Positions 23,884 through 32,367 of a DNA stretch of 64,000 nt are shown piece after piece. The notes beneath the pieces are model-generated. The model was not told the origin of the DNA. It did not search any database and saw only the letters and a program-made list of their open reading frames with translations. Position 1 is the first letter of the stretch. Each line of letters starts with the position of its first letter. Made by a program: the position numbers and the translations under genes. This stretch comes from JACVRW01 sp963827065 (GTDB lineage: Bacteria; Actinomycetota; Thermoleophilia; Solirubrobacterales; Thermoleophilaceae). The stretch lies in the NCBI GenBank assembly GCA_963827065.1, contig CAWGZM010000014.1, positions 186,001-250,000 of the forward strand, written 5' to 3'.

Positions 23884-25035
23884 GGCCCGGATCGAGAGGG
23901 CGAGCACGGCGAGCAGCACCAGGTCGCGTAACGCGACAAGGGCAATCGCAAGCGGCTCGCGCGCCACGACGTCGAAGTAGTGCGCGGGGAACTCGACCTG
24001 GGTCAGCACGGCCGCGGCGAGCGCGGCGAGCGCGAGGGCGTGTAGGCGCCAGGCAAACGCGAACGCCCCCAGCGGCAGCACCCAGATCACGAATTGCGGC
24101 GAGAGGACCTTGCCGAGCGCCGCGAAGGCGGTCACCGCCGCGAGCGAGGCGAGCACGAGCCGGCGCCGGTCGCCGTGCCTCGCCGCCAGGCCGGCCAGCA
24201 AGGCCAGTACCGCGACCAGCGCCAGGGCGACGAGCGCGGAGACCGCGCCGTCGAGCGGGTGGAGAAGCCCGTCGGAGCGATGGCTCGACACGCTCACGGC
24301 CTCCCCGGCGCCGATCGCGTCCAGACCGAGCAGCACCATCGCCGCGGGGCTCTCTAGCTGCACCGGGCGCTCCAGGTGGTAGCGGACCGCGTCGAGCGCA
24401 CCGTCCGGGGCGACGGCGAGCGCCATGCCCGCCCCGGCGACCAGCACGGCCAGGCACACCAGCGCGCCCTGCACGGCCTCACGCCGGCGGCCGCGGCCGA
24501 GGAGCCACGCCAGCACGACAGGGACCGCCACGAGCGGGAAGCCCTTGACGAGCGCCCCGATGCCGAGCAACGCCAGCCCGGCGCGCGGCCGCTCCGCGCA
24601 GACGAGCCACAGCGCAGCGAGCACGACGACCACCGGGGCGAGATCGAAGTGGGTACGCAGCAGGGCACCGCACGCGAGCGGCGCCAGCGCCGCGGCGAAC
24701 AGGGCGCGGCGCCGATCGCCGCCGGTCAGCGCGGCCAGAGCGCCGCACAGCAGCACCACGGCGCACGCCAGCACGAGCGTCCATGCGGCGAAGGCGAGCC
24801 GGAACGTCTCCTCCCCCGTGCCCGCCAGCCCCGGCAGCGCGATCGCAGGCGCCGCGAGCGGCGGGTACTCGAAGAAGACGTCCCTGTAGGGCAGGCCGCC
24901 CGCCAGCACCGGCTCGGCGAAGATGCGGTAGACGAACAGGTCGTTCACGCGCTCGTCGGACCAGGGCGCGACCCAGAGGGTCATGGCCCAGCCGAGGACG
25001 AGCAGCCCGAGGGCGGCGAGCGCGTCCCGCCTCAC
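23815..25035 (-). CDS. GT87-type (DUF2029) polytopic membrane glycosyltransferase
   Basis: 406 residues with about ten hydrophobic helices. An early extracytoplasmic loop carries VNDLFVYRIFAEPVLAGG and the acidic-aromatic DVFFEYPPLAAP, as in mannosyltransferases that use polyprenyl-phosphate sugars (GT87/PIM and arabinogalactan enzymes of actinobacteria). LRTHFDLAPVVVVLAAL and GALVKGFPLVAVP are further family-like pieces. The role would be sugar transfer to an envelope lipid or polymer on the outer face. Its start overlaps the stop of a second, larger member (ATGA-type coupling). Its 3' end overlaps convergent ymdB by 69 bases, so the last 22 residues may be a recent extension. Confidence 0.75.
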   Translation of the reverse strand: MRRDALAALGLLVLGWAMTLWVAPWSDERVNDLFVYRIFAEPVLAGGLPYRDVFFEYPPLAAPAIALPGLAGTGEETFRLAFAAWTLVLACAVVLLCGALAALTGGDRRRALFAAALAPLACGALLRTHFDLAPVVVVLAALWLVCAERPRAGLALLGIGALVKGFPLVAVPVVLAWLLGRGRRREAVQGALVCLAVLVAGAGMALAVAPDGALDAVRYHLERPVQLESPAAMVLLGLDAIGAGEAVSVSSHRSDGLLHPLDGAVSALVALALVAVLALLAGLAARHGDRRRLVLASLAAVTAFAALGKVLSPQFVIWVLPLGAFAFAWRLHALALAALAAAVLTQVEFPAHYFDVVAREPLAIALVALRDLVLLAVLALSIRALRLERHEQLLDARRAALAVRLD

Positions 25036-26657
25036 GCGGGAACGAGCTCCCGTTCCGGCTCGGCGGCGTGGCTCCGGGGCTCCGGCAGGACGCGGCCTGC
25101 GGCGAACAGCGCCACGAGCACGAACGGCACGAACCAGACGACGTATAGGTAGAACCAGTGCGTGGCGGTCAGCTGCAGGGCGATCAGCACCGCCCCGCCG
25201 AGCGCCGCGACCGCCCGTGGGTCGACGCGTCGCGGAACGAAGGCAACCAGGAGTGCGAGGCCGGCGGCTCCGATCTTGACCGCGAGCTGGAGCCAGTCGA
25301 GCGACTCCACCTGGCCCCAGATACTGAACGGCGAGGGCCGCGCGGCCTGGTAGCCGACAGTGCGGTCGTACAGCTCGCGCAGTCCGCCCTCGGGGACGAA
25401 CGGCAGCACCACCGCGGCCAGCGCGAGCACGAGCGCCGCGCCGAACCAGAGCGGCGCCCTGCGCGCAAAGAGCGGCGCCAGCGCGAGCGGCACGAACTTG
25501 GCCGCGGCGCCCAGGCCGATCGCGATCGCTCCGAAGACGCCGGAGAGCTCACGCCGCGCCAGCGTGAAGGCGAGCAGCGCGGCCACGCAGGCCAGCGCCA
25601 CGAGCGAGTCGTTCGAGTTCGACTCGAGCACGAACGTGGTGTACGGATACGCCGCCCAGCCGTAGGCCAGCGCCACCCCGAGGGCGTTCCCCTCGCGTCC
25701 GCGCCGCAGCCGCCGGCCCAGCAGGAACAGCCCGCCGATCACGAGCAGGTCGATCGCGATCGCCGCGCCGTGAGCGGCCGGCAGGTCGTCCCACGTGCCG
25801 GTCCAGCGCAGGGCCTGCTCGAACGGCACGTAGAACAGGTAGTTGACCGGGCCGTAGGTGTCGCCGCGCTCGACATCGTCGGAGAAGCCCTCGCCGTAGA
25901 GCTGATCGCCGTCCACGATCCGGTCCGCCCCGATCACGCCCGCATAGCCGACGTCGATCACGTTCGAGTCCGCGACGTTCAGCCCGATCCGGAACGTGAC
26001 GAGGAACGCGAGGCCGAGCCCGACGACGATCAGCGGGAGGTGCGGCACGAGCGCGCCGGCGCGGGGCCGCGGCCGGAAGCCCGCAAACAGAAGGCGCGCG
26101 AGCAGGTAGAGCAACACGGGATACGCGAGCGGGACCGAGACGCCGATCTCACCGCGATTGAAGAACACGTGCGAGGCGGCGAAGGCGAGCAGTACCAGCA
26201 GGTCGAGGTGCAGCAGCCGGAACGGCCGGCGCAGATCCACGAACGGCACGAGGAACAGCAGGCAGAGCGGGATCCAGATGTAGGGCGCGTTCAGCTTGCG
26301 GGCGAAGGCGCCCTCGTAGCCGCGCGCCATCGTCCACGCCACCTGGTCGCCGGACCACTGCTCCAGGATCGCGCCGCTCTCGTCGTCGACGAGCACCTGC
26401 ACGACCTCGTCGCCGTCGCGATAAAAGCTGACCTGCCAGCGCCCCGCGCCCTTCGTGTAGGCGGTCGGGTCGAGCCGGCCCTCCGTGCGCTGCTCGCGTA
26501 CCTTCTCGGCGCGCACCGCGATCCGCTCGACCTGCTGCGCGCTCAGCTCGAAGAAGCGTGGCGGCTCGGTCTGCGACGGCGGGCGCACCGGCTCGACGTC
26601 GGCGCTCGCCGCGGCCGGCAGCGCCAGCGCCAGGACGGCGACCGCTACGAGAGCCAA
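25032..26657 (-). CDS. GT87-type membrane glycosyltransferase with an N-terminal PepSY-like extracytoplasmic domain
   Basis: About 541 residues. A signal-like hydrophobic segment is followed by a soluble region: SAQQVERIAVRAEKV, then GRWQVSFYRDGDEVVQVLVDDESGAILEQW, a PepSY-like strand pattern. After DQVAWTMARGYEGAF come about ten membrane helices with DTYGPVNYLFYVPFEQALRW and FVLESNSNDSLVALACV, typical of GT87 proteins. I place the start at TTG 26657, with CAGGG six bases upstream, because the open frame continues through the GtrA gene to 26936. This start is uncertain; TTG 26681 is an alternative. Partners on both sides are envelope glycosylation genes. The donor sugar is unknown. Confidence 0.65.
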   Translation of the reverse strand: MALVAVAVLALALPAAASADVEPVRPPSQTEPPRFFELSAQQVERIAVRAEKVREQRTEGRLDPTAYTKGAGRWQVSFYRDGDEVVQVLVDDESGAILEQWSGDQVAWTMARGYEGAFARKLNAPYIWIPLCLLFLVPFVDLRRPFRLLHLDLLVLLAFAASHVFFNRGEIGVSVPLAYPVLLYLLARLLFAGFRPRPRAGALVPHLPLIVVGLGLAFLVTFRIGLNVADSNVIDVGYAGVIGADRIVDGDQLYGEGFSDDVERGDTYGPVNYLFYVPFEQALRWTGTWDDLPAAHGAAIAIDLLVIGGLFLLGRRLRRGREGNALGVALAYGWAAYPYTTFVLESNSNDSLVALACVAALLAFTLARRELSGVFGAIAIGLGAAAKFVPLALAPLFARRAPLWFGAALVLALAAVVLPFVPEGGLRELYDRTVGYQAARPSPFSIWGQVESLDWLQLAVKIGAAGLALLVAFVPRRVDPRAVAALGGAVLIALQLTATHWFYLYVVWFVPFVLVALFAAGRVLPEPRSHAAEPERELVPA

Positions 26658-26698
26658 TGCAAACCCTGCGCAGCCGGCCAAGCCGGCTGCTTCGGGCC

Positions 26699-27172
26699 TC
26701 AGTCCCTGGACAGCTCGATGCGGAAGCTCCACATCTTGTTCCCGATGAAGTTGAGTGGCGTGGCAACCACGATCGAGATCGCCTGCGCCGGGAACTCGGG
26801 AAGACCGGCCACGCTCACGAGCAGCTCGAGCACGAGCGCGGCGAACAGGAAGGCGGCCACGCTGACCGTGAAGAAGCGAGCGGCCTGGAAGCCGGCGTGG
26901 CCGCCGCGCGCGCGGAAGGTCCAGTGGCGGTTCCACCAGAAGTTGTTCGTCACCGCAACCACGAATGCGAGCGTCGCCGCGATGAGGTGGTGCAGGTCGA
27001 GAACGGCCACGCAGAGCGCGAACACGGTCAGGTTGACCACGTAGCCGGACGCGCCGACAGCGCAGAACTTGACCAGCTGCAGCCAGTTGTGCGGCTTGCT
27101 GAGGCCGGCGCGCATGCGCAGGTGAATCGCGTGCGGGCGCTCGGCGACCACGGGCCCGGGCTCCTCAGTCAC
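26699..27172 (-). CDS. GtrA-like membrane protein
   Basis: 157 residues with four helices. KFCAVGASGYVVNLTVFALC is the first helix and AVTNNFWWNRHWTFR the signature cytoplasmic loop (NFxWNRxWTF) of GtrA/DPMS proteins. These proteins help flip or present polyprenyl-phosphate-linked sugars across the membrane, often beside GT87/GT2 transferases. GTG 27172 overlaps the phosphodiesterase stop as GTGA, so the start is well supported despite an open frame to 27598. The adjacent GT87 genes fit this role. Confidence 0.88.
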   Translation of the reverse strand: MTEEPGPVVAERPHAIHLRMRAGLSKPHNWLQLVKFCAVGASGYVVNLTVFALCVAVLDLHHLIAATLAFVVAVTNNFWWNRHWTFRARGGHAGFQAARFFTVSVAAFLFAALVLELLVSVAGLPEFPAQAISIVVATPLNFIGNKMWSFRIELSRD

Positions 27173-28650
27173 CCCGCCGAGGGTACACCGAAGTGCCGAA
27201 GCACCAGCGGGGTCACGTCCGTGAGCGACCACTGCTCGCGCTCCGGCACGTCCAGCCCGCTCATCAGCAGGACGCCCTCCGAATCGTGGCGGTGGAGCGA
27301 GCCGTGGCTCCCGCCCCCCACGTGATCGGCGCCGCCCCAGTCGACGAACTCGAAGCCGAGCTCGGCCGAGATCAGCACGTCGCCCGCGTGCGGGCAGGCG
27401 AGCGCCGACCAGAGACGCCCCAGGGCGTCCGGGTAGGCGTCGCTCGTGACGGTGCCGTCGGAGCTGTCGAGCCCGAGCACGGCCTCCTCGCCCTCGAGCG
27501 ACCAGCGCAGCCCGCGCCGGTCCTGCAGGTCGTCGCCGGGCCGGAAGCGCAGCTCGCCGTCCACCGAGCGGACGACAGCGGCTCCATCCTCCCCCCACAC
27601 GAGCAGATCCACCCCCTCGAGCTCGGCAAGTGTCGCCACCACGCGCGGCACCAGCTCGTCGCGACGCGCCTCGTCCAGGACGTAGACGGCCCCCGAGCGC
27701 GCCGACGGGCAGACGGCCAGCTCCGCCTCGACCGGCGCCGGGTCCGCGGGCACGAGCACGCGGAAGTCCTCGAGCGCTGCGGCGAGGTTGACCCCCTCCT
27801 CGACCGTCGTCTGCGAGTGGTCCGACATCACGATCACGGCGTGCCCCTCGAGAAACGCCTCGATCCCTCCAGCCACGTGCATGATGCGCTCGAGCGCGCG
27901 GTCTGCCTCGGCGATCGAGGTGACCTGGCCGTCGGGACCGAGCTTGTGCGAGTGGGTGTCGTTGTCGGGCAGCGAGAAGAGCAGGAAGTCGAACAGGTCG
28001 TGCTCGACGAGGTAGGCGCCGACGCAGGCCGTGTGACGGTCACGCTGGCCGGGCATGCCGAGAGCTGACGTGCAGCCCGTGTCGCGCGAGTCGAACAGGT
28101 CGGCGTAGAAGAGCTCGCGGGCGCCGTAGACGGGGTGGCGGAACTGGGCGGCCTCCGCGATGCGCCGGTAGACGCTCGCCCCGGACGGCTCGTGGCGAGT
28201 GCGGCCGCGGTAGATCAGGTAGGTGGTGCAGGCGGTGCGAAGGCCGGCGTCGTCGAGGTGCTCGTAGACCGTCTTGCGCGCACGCGTGAGGTGCGCCATG
28301 TTCATGTTGTAGACCGTGTCGTAGAGCGAGCGGACGACGCCGAAGGCGCGCGTCGCCGGGAACGAGGAGCCGTATTCGACGTAGCGCTCCTCGCCGCGGT
28401 GGTACCAGTTCATCGACGGGATGTGGTGCTCGCCGGGGCCGTGCCCGGTTGCGATCGCGGCCGAGGCCACCGGCGTCACGGATGGGAAGGTCGAGAGGCA
28501 GTCGGGCACGTAGGTCCCGCGCTCGCGCAGCGCCTCGAGCGCCGGCGCCCGGCCCTCGTCGATCGCGAGGTCGAGCATCTCCGGCTTGAGCGAGTCGATG
28601 ACCGCGAGGACCACCTTCTTGGGCCTCGCGCGCTGCTTCCGGGCCGCCAC
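27169..28650 (-). CDS. Alkaline phosphatase superfamily protein (type I phosphodiesterase / nucleotide pyrophosphatase-like)
   Basis: 493 residues. The N-terminal VVLAVIDSLKPEMLDLA holds the first metal-binding Asp. STFPSVTPVASAAIATG places the presumed catalytic Thr/Ser, and GEHHIPSMNWYHR follows. Further metal ligands are in SLPDNDTHSHKLGPDG and IVMSDHSQTTVEEG, with a last His in HVGGGSHGSLH. Such enzymes cleave phosphodiesters or phosphonates, or transfer phospho-alcohol groups to envelope glycans. No signal peptide is seen, so a cytoplasmic site is likely unless exported otherwise. It is translationally coupled to gtrA and follows the DUF4126-like membrane gene with no gap. Confidence 0.8.
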   Translation of the reverse strand: MAARKQRARPKKVVLAVIDSLKPEMLDLAIDEGRAPALEALRERGTYVPDCLSTFPSVTPVASAAIATGHGPGEHHIPSMNWYHRGEERYVEYGSSFPATRAFGVVRSLYDTVYNMNMAHLTRARKTVYEHLDDAGLRTACTTYLIYRGRTRHEPSGASVYRRIAEAAQFRHPVYGARELFYADLFDSRDTGCTSALGMPGQRDRHTACVGAYLVEHDLFDFLLFSLPDNDTHSHKLGPDGQVTSIAEADRALERIMHVAGGIEAFLEGHAVIVMSDHSQTTVEEGVNLAAALEDFRVLVPADPAPVEAELAVCPSARSGAVYVLDEARRDELVPRVVATLAELEGVDLLVWGEDGAAVVRSVDGELRFRPGDDLQDRRGLRWSLEGEEAVLGLDSSDGTVTSDAYPDALGRLWSALACPHAGDVLISAELGFEFVDWGGADHVGGGSHGSLHRHDSEGVLLMSGLDVPEREQWSLTDVTPLVLRHFGVPSAG

Positions 28651-29247
28651 CTAACGAAGGATCCGCAGGCCGGCGTACTTGTCGCCCTCGCGCCGGCGCC
28701 CGCCCAGCAGCAGCAGGACGAAGCCGATCAGGGCGAGGAATGAGAGCGGCGGCACGAAGATGGCGACCGCCGCCAGCACGAGCGCCGCCGCGTCCGCATA
28801 GACGGTGAGCAGCGCCGCCGCGCCGCCCTCGAGCCGCCGCCGCGCCCGCTCGACGAGCCCGCCCACTGCGAGCCATCCAAGCGCCGCGCAGAGCGGGCCC
28901 AGGACGAGCCCGATCCAGCTCTCCTCACCCCCGTCCGCCAGCGCGCCCGCGAAGAGGAGCGCCCCGAGCACGATGCCGGCGATTCCCGCGAACAGCTCCA
29001 CTGGACTTCGCCGCTCGCCGGCCTGAGCGCCGGCGCCTCCGCGCTCCAGCAGGTAGGCGCCCACGCCCAGCGCGAGCACCGCCGCCAGGAAGACGGGCGA
29101 CTCGAGGAAGCTCCAGTCGGTGCCGTCGAAGTCGATCCCCGTGTCGGAGCGGGCGAGCGCGCCGGCCAGCAGCGGCGGCAGATAGGGCCGCACGCCGGTG
29201 GCGCCCGCCAGTCCGGCGCCGGTGCCGATGTCCATGAACAGGCTCAT
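28651..29247 (-). CDS. DUF4126-like integral membrane protein
   Basis: 198 residues with five or six hydrophobic segments. The N-terminal GAGLAGATGVRPYLPPLLAG resembles the start of DUF4126 proteins (small-residue-rich helix with an Arg-x-Tyr-Leu-Pro motif). The C-terminus ends KYAGLRILR. No function is known for the family. It is the first gene of the left-going envelope cluster, with the phosphodiesterase starting immediately after its stop; 59 bases separate it from the divergent aminotransferase. Confidence 0.65.
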   Translation of the reverse strand: MSLFMDIGTGAGLAGATGVRPYLPPLLAGALARSDTGIDFDGTDWSFLESPVFLAAVLALGVGAYLLERGGAGAQAGERRSPVELFAGIAGIVLGALLFAGALADGGEESWIGLVLGPLCAALGWLAVGGLVERARRRLEGGAAALLTVYADAAALVLAAVAIFVPPLSFLALIGFVLLLLGGRRREGDKYAGLRILR

Positions 29248-29306
29248 GTGAGGTCACGCAGGGTCGGTAGCCTGCGGGCGGTGAGATTAGCTCCCGCGGG
29301 CCGCGC

Positions 29307-30639
29307 ATGAGCACCTCTCGCGACCTCGAGCGCTACGCGGGCCTCTTCGCCTCCCGCACGAGGGTCATGAAGTCGTCCGTGATGCGCGACCTGATGGCCG
29401 TCACGGCTCGCCCCGAGGTCATCTCGCTCGCCGGCGGTCTGCCGGACACGAGCAGCTTCCCGCCGGACACCTTCGCCGCGGTCGCGCAGCGGATCGCCGC
29501 CGAGTCGTGCGCCAAGGCGCTCCAGTACGGGCCCACCGAGGGACTTCCCGAGACGAAGGAGTGCATCGCCCAGGTGATGGCCGCCGAGGGCATGCGCGCG
29601 GACCCCGAGGACGTGATCGTCACGACCGGCGGCCAGCAGGTGATCGACCTCGTCGCCAAGACGCTCATCGATCCCGGCGACGTGGTGATCGCGGAAGGGC
29701 CCACCTATCCCGGCGCCGTACCGGTTTTCTGCGCGTACGAGGCCGACGTCGTGCAGATCGAGATGGACGGCGCCGGGATGCGCGTCGACCTGCTCGAGGA
29801 GACACTCGAGCGGCTCGAGCGCGAGGGGCGCCGCCCGAAGTTCATCTACACCGTCCCGACCTTCCAGAACCCGGCCGGCGTGACGCTCTCGCTCGCGCGC
29901 CGCAAGCGGCTCGTCGAGATCGCACACGAGCGCGAGCTGCTCGTGCTCGAGGACAATCCCTACGGCCTGCTCCGCTACGAGGGTGAGTCCTTGCCCCCGC
30001 TCTACCGCCTGGATGAGGGTGTGTACGTGATGTACCTCGGCACCTTCTCGAAGATCCTCTCACCCGGCATCCGGCTGGGCTGGGTGGTGGCGCCGCCGCC
30101 CGTGCTCGACAAGATCAACCTCGGCAAGCAGGGCGCAGACCTGTGCACCTCGACGCTCTCGCAGCTGATGGTCAAGGCGTACTTCGAGCACGGCCGCTGG
30201 GAGGACTACGTCGAGTCGCTGACGGACACCTACCGGACCCGGCGCGACACGATGCTGGACGCGCTCGCCGAGCACTTCCCGCCGCAAGCCGAGTGGACGC
30301 GCCCCAGCGGCGGCCTCTTCATCTGGGCCACGTTGCCCGACTTCATCGACACCACCGACCTGCTTGCACGGGCGCTGCGCGAGAACGTCGCGTTCGTGCC
30401 CGGCGAGGGCGCCTTCCTCGACGGTCGCGGCCGCTCGTCCATGCGGCTCAACTTCTCGGGCTCGAACGAGGAGAGGATCCGTGAGGGCATCCGCCGGATC
30501 GGCGAGGTCGTGAAGCGAGCAGCTCCAGCTCTACGGGACGCTCACGGGCGAGCTTCGGCTCGAGCAGCCGGGAGCCGGCGCCGAGGTCGTGCCGATGCCG
30601 ACGCCCGCCGAGCGCGAGCGCCGGGCCCGCGGCACATGA
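29307..30639 (+). CDS. PLP-dependent aminotransferase (LysN/MocR-type fold I), frameshifted near its end
   Basis: The first 402 codons read as a fold-type I aminotransferase: VISLAGGLPDTSSFPPD, LQYGPTEGLPETKE, the PLP pocket in YTVPTFQNPAGVT and LLVLEDNPYGLLRY, and the lysine in YLGTFSKILSPGIRLGW. Family members act on 2-aminoadipate, aromatic or branched amino acids. After GEVVK, at base 30516, the frame changes to arginine-rich sequence. Skipping one base there gives EQLQLYGTLTGELRLEQPG and a stop at 30637-30639, which overlaps the ligase start as ATGA. So the apparent 786-residue fusion is most likely two coupled genes split by one extra base. Confidence 0.85.
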
Positions 30640-31667
30640 ATAAGAACGCTGCGCGCCCGGCCGAGCCGGGCACTGGCGCCCGACAGGATGCGGCGCGCCC
30701 GGCCAATCCGGGCGCCGGCGCCCGGCGCGTAGCGGTCCTGAAGGGCGGTCGCTCGCTCGAGCGGCAGGTGTCGCTGCGCTCCGGAGCGCGCGTCGAGGAC
30801 TCCCTCGGGCGGCTCGGGCACGAGGTCGTATCGATCGACGTCGGCCCGGACCTGATCGCACGCCTGCGCGAGGGGGAGCCCGACCTGGCCTTCATCGCCA
30901 TGCACGGGCGTGACGGCGAGGACGGCACCGTCCAGGAGCTGCTCGAGATCCTCGGCATCCCCTACACGGGCTCGGGCGTCCTCGCCTGCGCGCGCTCGAT
31001 CGACAAGGTGCTCGCGAAGCACCTGATGCTCGAGGCCGGCATCCCCACGCCCGACTTCTTCGCCTTCAACGAGACCGCGTTCCGCGAGCTCGGCGCCGCC
31101 GACGCGCTCGCCGCCATCGAGGAGCGGCTCGAGTTCCCGATCGTCGTCAAGCCCTCTGCCCAGGGCTCGGCGCTCGGGATCCGCTTCGCCCGCAACGCGG
31201 GCGACGTGCCGGCAGCCCTCGTGGCCGCCTTCTCGTACGACTCGCGCGTGCTGCTCGAGCGCCACGTCGCGGGCCGCGACCTCGCCGTGTCGATCCTCGA
31301 CGACGCGCCCCTGCCGGTGGTCGAGGCCGTACCACGCGACGACGAGTTCTACGACTTCGAGGCGCGCTACGAGATCGGCCGCACCGACTTCGTCTGCCCG
31401 GCTGAACTGCCCCCAGGGGTGACCGAGGCGGCCCACGAGCTGGCGCTACGCACCTACCGGCTACTCGGCTGCTCCGCGTTCGCACGCGTCGACCTCATGC
31501 TGGACGCCGGCGGCGAGCTCACCGTCCTCGAGGCAAATCCGATCCCCGGGCTGACCGACACGAGCCTGCTGCCGCAGGCCGCCGAGGCAGCGGGCATCTC
31601 GTTCGACGGGCTGATCGAGCGGATACTCGAGCTGGCGCTCGCGCGCCGGCCCGCCGCGCCCGCCTAG
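30636..31667 (+). CDS. D-alanine-D-alanine ligase family protein (first copy)
   Basis: 343 residues from ATG 30636, coupled to the aminotransferase stop. About 30 N-terminal residues hold a duplicated motif (ARPAEPGTGAR, ARPANPGAGAR) before the ATP-grasp start RVAVLKGGRSLERQVSLRSG. The ligase landmarks are AMHGRDGEDGTVQELLEILG, YTGSGVLACARSIDKVLAK, VVKPSAQGSALGI and VLEANPIPGLTDTSLLPQAA. Compared with the second copy at 61.6 kb, several positions differ: SAQGSALGI for RLGSSVGI, FEARYEIG for YEAKYEPG, NPIPG for NTIPG. The substrate may therefore not be D-Ala-D-Ala. Its stop CTAG is shared with the stop of the convergent nuclease-domain gene. Confidence 0.85.
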   Translation: MNKNAARPAEPGTGARQDAARPANPGAGARRVAVLKGGRSLERQVSLRSGARVEDSLGRLGHEVVSIDVGPDLIARLREGEPDLAFIAMHGRDGEDGTVQELLEILGIPYTGSGVLACARSIDKVLAKHLMLEAGIPTPDFFAFNETAFRELGAADALAAIEERLEFPIVVKPSAQGSALGIRFARNAGDVPAALVAAFSYDSRVLLERHVAGRDLAVSILDDAPLPVVEAVPRDDEFYDFEARYEIGRTDFVCPAELPPGVTEAAHELALRTYRLLGCSAFARVDLMLDAGGELTVLEANPIPGLTDTSLLPQAAEAAGISFDGLIERILELALARRPAAPA

Positions 31668-32188
31668 CGCTCCGGCTCGGACTCCTCGGACTCCTCGGGC
31701 TCGTCGCCGCCGGCGAAGTCCTCCGGGGTGACGTTGTCGAGGAAGTCCTTGAACTTCTCGACGACCTCCTCGGTGTCCTCCACCTCGTGCTCGAACTCGA
31801 TCGCCGACTCCGTGATGACGTCCTCGGCGGCGAAGATCGGCGCACCGGTGCGCACCGCCAGGGCGAGCGCATCCGAGGGGCGCGAGTCGATCGGGATCTC
31901 GCGGCCGTTCAGCTGCAGCGTGACCTCGGCATAGAAGGTGTTCTCGCGCAGCTCGGTTACCGCGACGCGTGTGCAGGAGACCTCGAGCTCGGACAGCATC
32001 TCGCTGATCAGGTCATGGGTCATCGGCCGGGGCGTGTTGGCGCCCTGGAGCTTCATCAGGATGGCGGCGGCCTCGGGGTGCCCGATCCAGATCGGCAGGA
32101 ACTTGTTCCCGTCGCGGGTCTTCAAAAGCACGATCGGCTGCTTGCCGACCATGTCGAAGCTGACGCCGTAGATGACCATCTCCTGCAT
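31664..32188 (-). CDS. Bifunctional nuclease (BFN/DUF151) domain protein
   Basis: 174 residues from ATG 32188 (MQEMVIYGVSFDMVGKQPIV). The BFN core is visible: VLLKTRDGNKFLPIWIGHPEAAAI, RPMTHDLISEMLSEL and the conserved DSRPSDALALAVRTGAPIF. An acidic C-terminal extension (EEVVEKFKDFLDNVTPEDF then Glu-rich) is typical of actinobacterial members. Plant BFN proteins have nuclease activity; bacterial roles are poorly defined. The frame is open to 32476, but the extension is low complexity. Stop codons of this gene and the convergent ligase share the palindrome CTAG at 31664-31667. Confidence 0.9.
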   Translation of the reverse strand: MQEMVIYGVSFDMVGKQPIVLLKTRDGNKFLPIWIGHPEAAAILMKLQGANTPRPMTHDLISEMLSELEVSCTRVAVTELRENTFYAEVTLQLNGREIPIDSRPSDALALAVRTGAPIFAAEDVITESAIEFEHEVEDTEEVVEKFKDFLDNVTPEDFAGGDEPEESEESEPER

Positions 32189-32248
32189 GGCTGCTCGACA
32201 GTCTAGTCCGGGTGGGAAGGCGTGCCCTGCCCCCTGTCCGCAACGGCA

Positions 32249-32272
32249 AGGGGGCCCCGGGCGGGACCCCCT
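32249..32272 (-). terminator. Possible terminator between LURP-one and BFN genes
   Basis: AGGGGG and CCCCCT (32249-32254 and 32267-32272) can pair around a GC-rich 12-base loop that has its own complementarity. It lies between two left-going genes in a 179-base gap, which also holds a tRNA-Ile-like fragment at 32316-32331. No U tract. Confidence 0.3.
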
Positions 32273-32315
32273 CGGCACTCGCCTGTTGGGCCCGAGTATG
32301 CACGAGCGGCCCAGG

Positions 32316-32331
32316 CTGCATGGGCGATCCC
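32316..32331 (-). repeat. 16-base copy of the tRNA-Ile 3' end
   Basis: gctgcatgggcgatcc is identical to 32909-32924, which covers the last bases of the tRNA-Ile gene and six bases beyond it. The two copies have the same orientation and enclose only the LURP-one gene. It may be a remnant attachment site or a tRNA fragment. Confidence 0.4.
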
Positions 32332-32367
32332 GGTCAAATCTCTCCCCCTCCGGGCGCGGCGCTTCGG

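Noticed and set aside
25158..27044. 628-codon plus-strand open frame over the GT87/GtrA genes
   Set aside because: Arg/Gln/Glu/His-rich shadow of membrane-protein genes whose helices and overlaps are convincing on the minus strand.
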